64,000 bases of DNA from Pseudomonadota bacterium (GTDB taxonomy: Bacteria > Pseudomonadota > Alphaproteobacteria > Rhizobiales > Beijerinckiaceae): contig JAFAAP010000256.1 in assembly GCA_023426505.1 (NCBI GenBank), positions 1 through 64,000 on the forward strand. Direction: 5' to 3'. Below are positions 55,875 to 64,000 of this stretch, piece by piece. A program made the position numbers and the translations under genes. The number at the start of each line of letters is the position of its first letter. Position 1 is the stretch's first letter. The notes beneath the pieces were generated by a model, which worked only from the letters and a program-made list of their open reading frames with translations, ran no database searches and was not told the DNA's origin.

Positions 55875-56332
55875 CCCACAGCCTCACGCTCGTCACCAGC
55901 CCGGATCCCGGAATCCGGGCGGATATTCTCGACGGCCTGCGCGACTTCAACAGCACCGTGCTCTTCCCTGGCCTCGAGGTGGAGAATCTCGCAGTCGTCG
56001 TTCGTCACCACGCGGACGGCGCCGTCATCGGCGGGCTCTGGGGCCGCACCGGCTTGGAATGGCTGACGATCGAGCTGATCTTCGTGCCCGAGAGCCTGCG
56101 CGGTCAGGGCATCGCGCGCCGCATCATCGCCATGGCCGAGGAGGAGGCGCTGCGCCGCGGCTGCCACTCGGCCTGGCTCGAAACGCTCAATCCCGATGCG
56201 CTGGCCCTCTACGAGCGGCTCGGTTATGCGCGCTTCGGCGAGCTGACCGATTTCCCCGCCGGCCGCAGCCGGTATTTTCTTCGGAAAAGGCTGAAGGCGG
56301 AGCCTAGCTCCGTGCCGGCCAATCCTCGCTGA
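55871..56332 (+). CDS. GNAT-family acetyltransferase 1
   Basis: Acetyl-CoA-dependent N-acetyltransferase of 153 residues. The acetyl-CoA binding motif is IFVPESLRGQGIARRIIAMAEEEALRRGC (R/Q-x2-G-x-G/A), followed by AWLETLNPDALALYERLGYARFGEL, the typical C-terminal strand and helix. The substrate is unknown. It is translationally coupled to the M20 hydrolase (ATGA) and overlaps the 3' end of the convergent second GNAT gene by 29 bp. Confidence 0.9.
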   Translation: MTHSLTLVTSPDPGIRADILDGLRDFNSTVLFPGLEVENLAVVVRHHADGAVIGGLWGRTGLEWLTIELIFVPESLRGQGIARRIIAMAEEEALRRGCHSAWLETLNPDALALYERLGYARFGELTDFPAGRSRYFLRKRLKAEPSSVPANPR

Positions 56333-56825
56333 GGATCGCCCAGCGCTCGTGATCCCGCCATTCCCCGCCGATCTTGAGATAACGCGGCGAATATCCTTCC
56401 TGACGAAATCCGAGACGCTCCACGAGCGCGCGGGACGGCTTGTTGCCGGGTTGGATGTTGGCTTCGAGACGGTGAAGGCCGAGGTCCTTGAAGGCGTGCG
56501 TCACGGCGAGCGCGACCGCCTCGCTCATCAGCCCGCGGCCGTTCATGCCGGCGGCGCCGTAATAGCCGAGATACGCGCTCTGAAAGAATCCGCGCACGAT
56601 CTCGCTGATGTTGATGATGCCCGCGATGCGTCCGCTGCTTCTCTCCCGCGCCACCAGACCGACGGCGCGCTCGGTGCCGCAACTTTTCAGGTAGGTATGA
56701 AAGCCGACTTCATCGCGGCATGGATAGACCCACGGCTCGTGCAGCGCGATGCTCGCGAGGTTCGAGTTAACCAATTCGACACAATCTTCGGCTTGAACAG
56801 GCTTGATGATGACGGAAGCGGGCAT
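56304..56825 (-). CDS. GNAT-family acetyltransferase 2, RimJ/RimL-like
   Basis: Acetyltransferase of 173 residues of the RimJ/RimL subgroup that acetylates N termini of ribosomal or other proteins. Family segments are VGLVARERSSGRIAGIINISEIVRG, YLGYYGAAGMNGRGLMSEAVALAVTHAF (acetyl-CoA loop), LHRLEANIQPGNKPSRALVERLGFRQEGYSPRYLKIGG and WRDHERWAIL. The ATG at 56825 (MPASVIIKPV) is preferred over 56852. Its 3' end overlaps the preceding acetyltransferase gene by 29 bp in opposite orientation, so there is no room for a terminator. Confidence 0.9.
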   Translation of the reverse strand: MPASVIIKPVQAEDCVELVNSNLASIALHEPWVYPCRDEVGFHTYLKSCGTERAVGLVARERSSGRIAGIINISEIVRGFFQSAYLGYYGAAGMNGRGLMSEAVALAVTHAFKDLGLHRLEANIQPGNKPSRALVERLGFRQEGYSPRYLKIGGEWRDHERWAILSEDWPARS

Positions 56826-56905
56826 GATTTTGGTCTCATGATCAGGAACCAAGGCATAGCCTCGTCGTTGTCGTTTGTCCTGTTACAATAACGAAGGAAT
56901 GGATC

Positions 56906-57205
56906 ATGCGCGCCATCGTCCTCCCCGCATTCGCCCTCGCCCTTGGTGCAGGCTTCTTCGCCGCTCCGGAAGCACAGGCCCGTTTCAACGGCGGCCCGAT
57001 CGCAGCTCCGTCCCTCGTGGAGGACGTCGCCTGCGTGACCCGTCGCGTCCGCACCGTGCGCCCGAACGGCCGCGTGGTGTACCGCACCGAGCGCCGCTGC
57101 GGCGTGAGGCCCACAGGCTGGAACAACCGCTGCCGCATGGTGACCGAACGCGTCTACCGCCCGAACGGCTCCGTCGTCGTGCGCAACGTACGCCGCTGCC
57201 GCTGA
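56906..57205 (+). CDS. Small secreted Arg-rich protein
   Basis: 99-residue protein of unknown function. A signal peptide of about 25 residues (MRAIVLPAFALALGAGFFAAPEAQA) ends with an AxA site. The mature part is very basic and contains two related segments, RVRTVRPNGRVVYRTERRC and ERVYRPNGSVVVRNVRRC, each of the form V-x(0-1)-R-P-N-G-x-V-V-x-R-x-x-R-R-C. Four or more cysteines could form disulfides in the periplasm or outside. AAGGAA lies upstream of the ATG. A strong terminator follows its stop by 18 bp, so it is its own transcription unit. Confidence 0.75.
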   Translation: MRAIVLPAFALALGAGFFAAPEAQARFNGGPIAAPSLVEDVACVTRRVRTVRPNGRVVYRTERRCGVRPTGWNNRCRMVTERVYRPNGSVVVRNVRRCR

Positions 57206-57223
57206 TCGGCTCCAAAGACCATC

Positions 57224-57249
57224 AAGGCCCGGCTTGTCCGGGCCTTTTT
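57224..57249 (+). terminator. Rho-independent terminator after the small secreted protein
   Basis: AAGGCCCGG (57224-57232) and CCGGGCCTT (57238-57246) with a 5-nt loop, then a T run. It also lies 8 bp beyond the convergent ammonia-lyase stop. Confidence 0.9.
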
Positions 57250-57257
57250 CTTTGCCG

Positions 57258-58889
57258 TCATTCGAGCGCGCCGATGGTGTTCTCCACCGCCTCGACCACG
57301 GCGCCGGAGCGCACGAGATCGAGCGCCTGGCGCATTTCCGTCGCGTACCAGCGGTCGCCGTCGAGGGCCGGCGGGATGACGGCGCGGATGGCCTCGATGG
57401 CGGCGCGCGAGCCCTTGCCGAGCGGGTAGTCCCTGGCGACCGGCTCCACCAGCGTGAGAGCCTGCGCGGCCATCAGCAATTCGCCCGCCACGATCTGCTC
57501 CACGTTCTCCACGATCGTGCGCGCCTTGCGCCCGCACCAGGTTGAGTTGGAGACGTGGTCCTCCGCGTTGGACTTGCCCGGAATCGAATCGACGGAGCCC
57601 GGCGTCGCAAGGCCGCGGTTTTCCATCACGAGCGCCGACATGGAGCATTGCACGGTGGCGAAGCCCGTGTTGAGCCCGCGCTTGCCGGCGAGCAGGTTGC
57701 GCGGCAGACCGTAGGACATGGTCGGATCGATGAGGCGCGCCAGGCGCCGCTCCGAGATGGAGCCGAGATCCGCCATGGCGATGGCGAGCACGTCCATGGC
57801 CTGCGCCACGTACTGCCCGTGGAAGTGGCCGCCGGAGATCGACACGTAGCCGCCGTTGCCGTCGTCGAAGATGAGCGGGTTGTCGGTCGCGGAGTTCATC
57901 TCCGTGCCGATGATGCGCTCCACGTATTCGACCGCCTCGACGGCCGGTCCGTGAACCTGCGGCGTGCAGCGCAGGGAATACACGTCCTGCACGCGCGGGC
58001 TCGCGGGCGTGCCGGGCTGGCGCGGCTCGTCCGGAAACACCACGTCGCGCGCGGCTTGCGAGCAGCGCTTCGTGCCATCCAGGATGCGCAGGAGGTTGCG
58101 CGCGACCTTGGCCTGCCCGGGATGCGGACGCGCCCGGTGAACGCGCGGATCGAAGGCCGCAAGCTCGCCGCGCATGGCCTCGAGCGACAGGCACATGGCG
58201 ATGTCGGCATGCTTGAGCAGTCGGCGCGCGTCGAAGGTGGCGAGCGAGCCGAGAGCCAGCGACGTGGTCGAGCCGTTGATGAGCGCGGAGGCGTCCTTGG
58301 CGCCGAGCTCGAAATCGGGGCTGAACCCTGCCTTCGCGATGGCTTCGCGCGCGGGCATCAGGCGGCCCTCGTAGACCATATGGGCCTCGGCGAAGCCGCA
58401 GACTGCGCCAGCCATGTGCGCGAGCGGTGCGAGGTCGCCCGAGGCGCCGACGGATCCCTTCTGCGGAATGACCGGATGCAGGCCCGCATTGAGGAAGGCG
58501 ATCAGCCGCTCGACGAGTTCTACGCGCGGACCGGAATAGTTCGACGCGAAGGCGTTGGCGCGCAGCAGCATCATGGCGCGCGTCACGTCCTCGGCGAACG
58601 GCTCGCCGATCCCGGTGGCGTGGGCATAGACCGTCTTGCTCTGGTAGGCCGCCATGTCGGCGATAAGGACGCGCTGGTCCTTGAACAGGCCGACGCCTGT
58701 GTTGAAGGCATACATGAGCGGCGCGTCGTCATGCATCCAGGTCCGGTCGATATAGGCCCGGGTGGCGGCGATGCGCTCGCGCGCCTCCGGCGCCAGCGCG
58801 GCCTCCTCGAACCGGCCTTGGGCGTTCGGGCGCGCGACGCGCACCACGTCCTGGATACCGAGACTTTCCCCGTCGAGCTTGACCGTCAT
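57258..58889 (-). CDS. hutH: Aromatic amino acid ammonia-lyase, probably histidine ammonia-lyase
   Basis: Removes ammonia from histidine (or another aromatic amino acid) with the self-made MIO cofactor; 543 residues. The cofactor tripeptide Ala-Ser-Gly is at 149-151 in GSVGASGDLAPLAHMAGA. Other family segments are YAFNTGVGLFK, NGSTTSLALG, and QDVYSLRCTPQVHGP, and the substrate-selecting His is kept (H90 in YAHATGIGEP). It is somewhat longer than HutH (about 510), and no other hut gene is nearby, so substrate is not certain. The frame runs open to 59195; ATG 58889 (MTVKLDGESL) is chosen because upstream residues lack similarity. A promoter at about 59421-59449 points at it, 530 bp away. Confidence 0.88.
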   Translation of the reverse strand: MTVKLDGESLGIQDVVRVARPNAQGRFEEAALAPEARERIAATRAYIDRTWMHDDAPLMYAFNTGVGLFKDQRVLIADMAAYQSKTVYAHATGIGEPFAEDVTRAMMLLRANAFASNYSGPRVELVERLIAFLNAGLHPVIPQKGSVGASGDLAPLAHMAGAVCGFAEAHMVYEGRLMPAREAIAKAGFSPDFELGAKDASALINGSTTSLALGSLATFDARRLLKHADIAMCLSLEAMRGELAAFDPRVHRARPHPGQAKVARNLLRILDGTKRCSQAARDVVFPDEPRQPGTPASPRVQDVYSLRCTPQVHGPAVEAVEYVERIIGTEMNSATDNPLIFDDGNGGYVSISGGHFHGQYVAQAMDVLAIAMADLGSISERRLARLIDPTMSYGLPRNLLAGKRGLNTGFATVQCSMSALVMENRGLATPGSVDSIPGKSNAEDHVSNSTWCGRKARTIVENVEQIVAGELLMAAQALTLVEPVARDYPLGKGSRAAIEAIRAVIPPALDGDRWYATEMRQALDLVRSGAVVEAVENTIGALE

Positions 58890-59420
58890 CGCTGTTCCTC
58901 GCTGTCGCTCAAGGGATAATGGGGCTTCGTGCGGGGCGCAACCGCTGCGCCGCGACGGGCGCTCATGAGCGATCGGCTTCGCGCCTGATCGGCGCGAAGG
59001 GCTTTGGGCTGGTCCTGGCTTGTCTCGTGAGAGAGGGAAGCGCGGGACGCGATCGGCTTCGCGGTCCGAAGCGGAGCGCGAAGAGTTCGGGGCGGGAACC
59101 GCCCGGACGGGAAGCCAAGGCGTCCCGCGCGCGGCTTTTTGCGACTCCGGCCTCGCGCTCCGGCGCATGCGGCGGGACCCCACAGCAGTCCCCATGCACC
59201 TTAGGGCGCTCGTTCGCGCAGCTCCGCCGGCGTGTCAGGCCTGCGGCGCGGGCAAGGCTGAGGAGAGGATGAAGACGGCCCTGCCCGATCAGGCCCGCCT
59301 GCCTCATCTCCCGCTCGGAGCCGTGCCGCCGGCGGGGTGCGAAGCCGCCGGCGATCACAGCCGCATCCGCTCTCCTCGACCGAAGCCTCGGGCGCGTCCC
59401 TCGCGAGAGCGAACCGCAGC
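58890..59420. other. Region without a convincing gene, between the lyase start and a leftward promoter
   Basis: About 530 bp. Several short frames are open on both strands because of high GC. The best leftward one is GTG 59358 to 58963 (131 codons, Arg/Ser/Pro-rich), close to a GAGGAGAG stretch but without a recognisable domain. A strong promoter and LexA-like box sit at its right edge, so it may be a long leader or a noncoding transcript. No stable terminator was seen inside. Confidence 0.4.
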
Positions 59421-59464
59421 GATATAGTTAAGCTTGACGCGACTGTCAAGAACAAATAGGGAAC
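59421..59464 (-). promoter_or_regulatory. Consensus promoter with adjacent LexA-like box
   Basis: On the minus strand TTGACA (59449-59444), a 17-bp spacer and TATATC (59426-59421) form a near-consensus sigma-70 promoter. Touching its -35 is GAAC-N7-GAAC (59450-59464 on the plus strand), the alphaproteobacterial LexA box pattern. CTTGAC and GTCAAG (59433-59450) also form a dyad. The transcript would run towards the ammonia-lyase gene. Confidence 0.6.
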
Positions 59465-59471
59465 ATGTTCC

Positions 59472-59582
59472 TGTCATCCCCGCCCGGAATCGGCGCAGCC
59501 GCTGCAGGGGAAGGGGATCCACAATCCATCAGGACGCTGATGGATTCCCTTCCCCTCCGCTGCGCTCCGGCCGGGAATGACA
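59472..59582. repeat. Palindromic repeat with TGTCAT...ATGACA ends
   Basis: The ends read TGTCATCCCCG and CGGGAATGACA, with further internal pairing (GGAAGGGGAT against TTCCCTTCCCC; ATCCATCAG against CTGATGGAT). It has the look of a dispersed intergenic element. Confidence 0.6.
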
Positions 59583-59593
59583 CGGGAGCCTTG

Positions 59594-59727
59594 CCCTCAC
59601 CTCTCCCGGCAGGAGAGGTCGGACTGCAGGTCCGGGTGTGGGGTTACAGTCGTTTCAGGATGAGGCGCTTGTTTCCCTCCCCCTTGCGGGGAGGGATCAA
59701 GGGGGGGGGTGGTCCGACCGGGTGAGG
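59594..59727. repeat. Palindromic repeat with CCTCACC...GGTGAGG ends and a G9 run
   Basis: Outer parts CCCTCACC-like and GGGTGAGG pair, as do GGTCGGAC and GTCCGACC; an inner hairpin is CTCCCCCTTGCGGGGAGGG. A run of nine G at 59701-59709 is a likely indel-prone site. Confidence 0.55.
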
Positions 59728-59750
59728 CCCAGCGAACATCACCCTCTGCC

Positions 59751-59854
59751 CTCATCCTGAGGAGCGGCGTAGCCGCGTCTCGAAGGATGATCCAGTGCGC
59801 GCTGGAGACGCCTCGTCCTTCGAGACGGTCACTGCGTGACCTCCTCAGGATGAG
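59751..59854. repeat. Palindromic repeat with CTCATCCTGAGGAG arms
   Basis: CTCATCCTGAGGAG (59751-59764) and CTCCTCAGGATGAG (59841-59854) are perfect 14-bp inverted arms; inside them GTCTCGAAGGA pairs with TCCTTCGAGAC. This design is familiar from dispersed repeats of Rhizobiales genomes (recollection). Confidence 0.72.
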
Positions 59855-59932
59855 AGCTGTGGAGGTGCGGCTGCATCGGTTCCGCGCCCTCGCCTTCGAG
59901 AACCGTGCCCCGGCTTTTCGACCCCCACCTCC

Positions 59933-59961
59933 AACTCCTCCCCGCAAGGGGGAGGAGAGTT
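59933..59961. repeat. Short hairpin repeat downstream of ugpC
   Basis: AACTCCTCCCC and GGGGGAGGAGAGTT pair across a GCAA-type loop. It begins 11 bp beyond the leftward ugpC stop and may stabilise or end that transcript, though no T run follows. Confidence 0.5.
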
Positions 59962-59971
59962 CGCGCGGCGC

Positions 59972-61048
<1,077 letters not shown>

Positions 61049-61138
61049 AGTCTTCAACCCTTCGCTTCGGCCCGGCCGCTCAAGGCGCCAGGCGGGATGT
61101 TCTTCAATCATGACGTGCCCACCCGCTGCGGGGTGGAC

Positions 61139-61159
61139 GATGCGCAGGATCTGCGCATC
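61139..61159. other. Intercistronic hairpin overlapping the ugpE stop
   Basis: GATGCGCAG (61139-61147) and CTGCGCATC (61151-61159) form a perfect 9-bp stem with a 3-nt loop, overlapping the leftward ugpE stop codon (61158-61160). It may protect upstream mRNA or reduce ugpC expression. Confidence 0.5.
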
Positions 61160-62006
61160 ACTTCTCGGTTTCGACGAGCCCCTTCACGAAGAGCCGCTGC
61201 ATGAAGATCACCACCAGCACCGGCGGGATCATGGCGAGCACGGCCGTCGTCATGGCGATCTGCCACTCGGTCAAGGCGTCCTGCGTGGTGATCATCTTCT
61301 TGATGCCGATCACGATGGTCTGCATCGAGCTCTTGGTGGTGATCAGGAGAGGCCAGAGATACTGGTTCCAGCCGTAGATGAACTGGATCACGAACAGGGC
61401 CGCGATGGTGGTGATCGACAGCGGGATGAGCGTGTCCTTGAAGAACCGGAACGCGCCCGCGCCATCGATCTTCGAGGCCTCCAGGAGCTCGTCCGGGATC
61501 GTCATGAAGAACTGGCGGAAGAGCAGCGTGCCGGTCGCCGACGCGATCAGCGGCAGCACAAGGCCCGTATAGGTGTCGAGGAGGCCGAGATCCGCCACGA
61601 TCTTGTAGGTCGGATAGATGCGCACCTCGACCGGCAGCATCAGGGTGATGAAGATCACCCAGAACGCCGTCTTGCGGAACGGGAAGTTGAAATACACCAC
61701 CGCGAAGGCGGACAGGATCGAGATCAGGATCTTTCCGACCGCGATGCCCATGGCCATGATGAAGGAGTTCAGTATCATGCCGCCGACGGGCTCGCGCGAC
61801 GTGCGCGACGCGCCCTCGAGGATCGTCCGGGTGTAGTTCGTGACCGCCTGGTCGCCGGGCAGCAGGGGCATGTTGCCGTTGGCGATCGTGCCGGCGTCGA
61901 AGGTCGAGGCGAGGATCGCCAGGTAGACCGGGAAGGCGACGATCACGATGCCGATCGTCAGCACCAGATAGGCCAGGAAGTTTCTGTAGGGGCGGTTCTC
62001 GACCAT
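61158..62006 (-). CDS. ugpE: sn-Glycerol-3-phosphate-type ABC permease UgpE
   Basis: Second permease subunit of the CUT1 importer, 282 residues with six helices. The N terminus [31 protein letters not shown] is typical. The docking loop is [28 protein letters not shown], and the WNQYLWPLL segment with the C-terminal [13 protein letters not shown] marks UgpE. A longer frame reaching 62516 is a shadow; the ATG at 62006 overlaps the ugpA stop by one base (TGATG). Confidence 0.94.
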   Translation of the reverse strand: MVENRPYRNFLAYLVLTIGIVIVAFPVYLAILASTFDAGTIANGNMPLLPGDQAVTNYTRTILEGASRTSREPVGGMILNSFIMAMGIAVGKILISILSAFAVVYFNFPFRKTAFWVIFITLMLPVEVRIYPTYKIVADLGLLDTYTGLVLPLIASATGTLLFRQFFMTIPDELLEASKIDGAGAFRFFKDTLIPLSITTIAALFVIQFIYGWNQYLWPLLITTKSSMQTIVIGIKKMITTQDALTEWQIAMTTAVLAMIPPVLVVIFMQRLFVKGLVETEK

Positions 62007-62887
62007 CAGTACTGCACCTTGCGCTCGACGTATTTGAACTGGATGGCGGTGAGCGCGATCACGATGACCATGAGGATCACCGACTGGGCGGCCGAGCCGC
62101 CGAGATCGCCGCCGAGGCGGCCGTCCGCGTAGACCTTGTAGACGAGGGTCGTGGTCTGCCCGGCCGGTCCGCCGCCCGTCACCGCGTCGATGATGCCGAA
62201 CGTGTCGAAGAACACGTAGACGATGTTGACCACGATGAGGAAGAAGGTGGTGGGCGAGAGCAGCGGGAAGATGATCGTCCAGAAGCGCCGCACCGGGCCC
62301 GAGCCGTCGATGGCGGCGGCCTCGATCACGCTCTTGGGGATCGACTGCAGGCCCGCGAGGAAGAACAGGAAGTTGTAGCTGATCTGCTTCCAGGTGGCGG
62401 AGAGCACCAGCAGGATCATGGCATGGTTGGCGTTGAGCATCGGGTTCCAGTCGATGCCCAGCCCCTTGATGGGACGGGCCAGGGTGCCGAGCGTCGGATG
62501 GAACATGAAGATCCACAGCACGCCCGCGATGGCCGGGGCCACCGCATAGGGCCAGATCAGGAGCGTCTTGTAGCCGTGGGCGAAGCGCAGCTGCTTGTCG
62601 GCCTGAGTGGCGAGCAGGAGGGCGCAGGACAGGGACAGGAGCGCGACGGCCGTGGAGAAGACCGCCGTCGTCACCATCGCCCGGTAATATTCGGGCTGTG
62701 CAAACAGGGCGCGGTAGTTCTCGAACCCGACGAACTCGCTGGAGAGCCCGAAGGCGTCCTCCATGAGGAAGGATTGCCAGACGGCCTGGGAGGCTGGCCA
62801 GTAGAAGAAAATGATCGTGATCGCGAGCTGCGGCAGGAGCAGCGCATACGGCAGGATCTTGCTTGAGAAGAGGGCGCGTTTTTCCAT
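62006..62887 (-). CDS. ugpA: sn-Glycerol-3-phosphate-type ABC permease UgpA
   Basis: First permease subunit, 293 residues with six helices. The N terminus [37 protein letters not shown] is characteristic. The docking loop is [30 protein letters not shown], followed by [34 protein letters not shown], close to E. coli UgpA. With UgpE it forms the pore for glycerol-3-phosphate or glycerophosphodiesters. It is 120 bp after ugpB, across a strong hairpin. Confidence 0.94.
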   Translation of the reverse strand: MEKRALFSSKILPYALLLPQLAITIIFFYWPASQAVWQSFLMEDAFGLSSEFVGFENYRALFAQPEYYRAMVTTAVFSTAVALLSLSCALLLATQADKQLRFAHGYKTLLIWPYAVAPAIAGVLWIFMFHPTLGTLARPIKGLGIDWNPMLNANHAMILLVLSATWKQISYNFLFFLAGLQSIPKSVIEAAAIDGSGPVRRFWTIIFPLLSPTTFFLIVVNIVYVFFDTFGIIDAVTGGGPAGQTTTLVYKVYADGRLGGDLGGSAAQSVILMVIVIALTAIQFKYVERKVQY

Positions 62888-62955
62888 CGCGTTCAGGTCA
62901 CCCTAGGACAGGCCGGCCCGGAGCGGCGACGCCGTTCCGCAGGCTCGTGATAAGA

Positions 62956-62988
62956 TCATCCCGGGCGGTCGGAGACCGCCCGGGATGA
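62956..62988. terminator. Strong hairpin between ugpB and ugpA
   Basis: A perfect 15-bp stem: TCATCCCGGGCGGTC (62956-62970) and GACCGCCCGGGATGA (62974-62988) with a 3-nt loop. On the leftward transcript it is followed by only a weak T-containing stretch (GATCTTATC). It probably causes partial termination or mRNA protection that favours ugpB. Confidence 0.7.
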
Positions 62989-63007
62989 CGCGTGTGCTTA
63001 GCAGGTT

Positions 63008-64000
63008 TTAGCGGCTGACGGAGCGCTCGAACTGACGCAGGATCTGGTTGCTGCGGTTCACGGCGGCGTCAAGCGCGTCCTTGGCGGGCTTCTGGCCTGC
63101 GAGGGCGGACTCGATCTCCTCCGAGATCACGTCGCGGATCTGCACCATGTTGCCGAAGCGCAGGCCGCGGGAGTTCTCGGTCGGCTCCTTGTTGGTGAGC
63201 TCGATCAGAGGGGTCTGGAGGACCGGGTTCTTCTCATAGAAGCCGGACGCCTTGGTCTTCTCGTAGGCCGCCTTGGTGATCGGCAGGTAGCCCGACTCCT
63301 GGTGGAGCTTGGCCTGGCGATCCGTGTCGGACAGGAACGTGAAGAACTTGGCGACGCCCTTGTACTCGTCGGCCGACTTGCCGCCCATGACCCAGAGCGA
63401 GGCGCCGCCGATGATGGAGTTCTGGGGAGCGCCCTGAACGTCCGGATAATACGGCATCGGCACCGAGGTGTAGTCGAACTTGGCGTTCGCCTTCACGTTG
63501 CCGTAGAAGCCCGACGAGGTCAGGAAGATCGCGCATTCACCCGAGGTGAAGCGGCCCTCGGAGCGGCTGTCGCGGCCCGAATAGTCGTAGGTCTTGTCCT
63601 TCTGCAGGTCGATGAGGTTCTGCAGGTGCTTCACGTGCAGCGGAGAGTTGAACTTCATCTCCGTGTCGAAGCCGTCGAGACCGTTGGCCTTGGTGGCCAT
63701 CGGCACGTTGTGCCAGGCCGAGAACTGCTCGACGTTCGCCCAGCTCGCCCAGGCGTTCGAGAAGCCGCAGGTGTTGTGGCCGGCGGCCTTCAGCTTCTTG
63801 CCGGCCTCGAACACCTCGGGCCAGGTCTTCGGAATCTCGTTGACGCCGGCCTTCTTCAGCTCGTCCTTGTTGATCCACATGCCCATCGAGGAGGAGTTGA
63901 ACGGGAACGAGAGCATCTCGCCCTTGGCCGTCGAGTAGTAGCCGGTGATCGCCGGCAGGTAGGCCTGCGGGTCGAACTTCTCGCCGGCTTCCTTCATCAT
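63008..64000 (-). CDS. ugpB: sn-Glycerol-3-phosphate-type ABC substrate-binding protein UgpB, 5' truncated
   Basis: The C-terminal 330 residues of the periplasmic binding protein; the gene continues beyond base 64000, so the signal peptide and first lobe are missing. UgpB-type segments are LSFPFNSSSMGMWINKDELKKAG, IPKTWPEVFEAGKKLKAAGH, CAIFLTSSGFYGNVKANAKFDY, and GGASLWVMGGKSADEYKGVAKFF, followed by QESGYLPITKAAYE. The C-terminal NRGLRFGN-like stretch (SRGLRFGNMVQIRDVI) is also typical. It heads the leftward ugpBAEC run. Confidence 0.93.
   Translation of the reverse strand: MMKEAGEKFDPQAYLPAITGYYSTAKGEMLSFPFNSSSMGMWINKDELKKAGVNEIPKTWPEVFEAGKKLKAAGHNTCGFSNAWASWANVEQFSAWHNVPMATKANGLDGFDTEMKFNSPLHVKHLQNLIDLQKDKTYDYSGRDSRSEGRFTSGECAIFLTSSGFYGNVKANAKFDYTSVPMPYYPDVQGAPQNSIIGGASLWVMGGKSADEYKGVAKFFTFLSDTDRQAKLHQESGYLPITKAAYEKTKASGFYEKNPVLQTPLIELTNKEPTENSRGLRFGNMVQIRDVISEEIESALAGQKPAKDALDAAVNRSNQILRQFERSVSR

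Noticed and set aside
59201..59455. 85-codon leftward frame beginning MFLTVASSLTISLRFAL
   Set aside because: Its start lies upstream of the inferred promoter elements (inside the LexA-like box region), so the frame could not be translated from that transcript; no ribosome site.
59701..59709. G9 run as a phase-variation tract
   Set aside because: It is in a noncoding repeat, not within or immediately upstream of a gene.

Overview
The window is GC-rich, densely packed and dominated by ABC transporters, two-component proteins and small-molecule catabolism. Gene content suggests an alphaproteobacterium of the Hyphomicrobiales: a glutaryl-CoA dehydrogenase/CoA-transferase pair, a Wsp-like chemosensory operon, ugp, liv and dpp transporters, and several palindromic intergenic repeats of the kind seen in Methylobacteriaceae. 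Microvirga or Methylobacterium relatives would be my guess; this is inference from style and repeats, not from a marker gene. No rRNA, tRNA, CRISPR, prophage or transposase was recognised.

Layout. 1-2.3 kb: the 3' part of a Gfo/Idh/MocA oxidoreductase, a Zur-like Fur protein, and a second Fur-family protein that has lost its metal sites. 2.3-7.3 kb: an RND efflux pump (adaptor and permease) divergent from its TetR-type regulator, with a clear operator between them. 7.3-10.7 kb: a glutarate catabolism unit (CoA-transferase, glutaryl-CoA dehydrogenase, divergent LysR regulator). 10.7-12 kb: a Bcr/CflA-type MFS exporter.

12-22.2 kb is the most distinctive metabolic block. It holds a binding-protein-dependent ABC importer (divergent), a PP2C-like phosphatase, an RpiR/SIS regulator, a NUDIX hydrolase, an SDR dehydrogenase, an enolase-superfamily enzyme, a SnoaL-RidA fusion and a creatininase-family hydrolase. 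Both divergent promoter regions of the block carry similar half-sites, so it may be one regulated uptake-and-degradation system for an unidentified, perhaps phosphorylated, compound.

22.5-33.7 kb is a tightly coupled chemosensory operon: CheW, CheR-TPR, CheW, MCP, CheA-Rec, CheB, then a double-receiver histidine kinase and a Rec-PAS-kinase-Rec hybrid. It resembles Wsp, but two kinases stand where the diguanylate cyclase would be.

34-39.6 kb: a complete dppABCDF peptide importer with a terminator between dppA and dppB. 39.7-44.8 kb: a long AI-2E/PerM-family membrane protein, a Tat-exported dienelactone-hydrolase-like protein and an M3 oligopeptidase. 44.8-48.3 kb: a leftward amidase, SMP-30 lactonase and aldose epimerase run. 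48.4-53 kb: a branched-chain amino-acid-type ABC importer with fused LivH-LivM. 53.1-56.8 kb: a 2Fe-2S ferredoxin and its probable reductase, an M20 amidohydrolase and two GNAT acetyltransferases. 56.9-58.9 kb: a small secreted Arg-rich protein and an aromatic amino acid (histidine) ammonia-lyase. 58.9-60 kb is a gene desert with a LexA-like box, a consensus promoter and four repeat elements. 60-64 kb: ugpC, ugpE, ugpA and the 3' part of ugpB.
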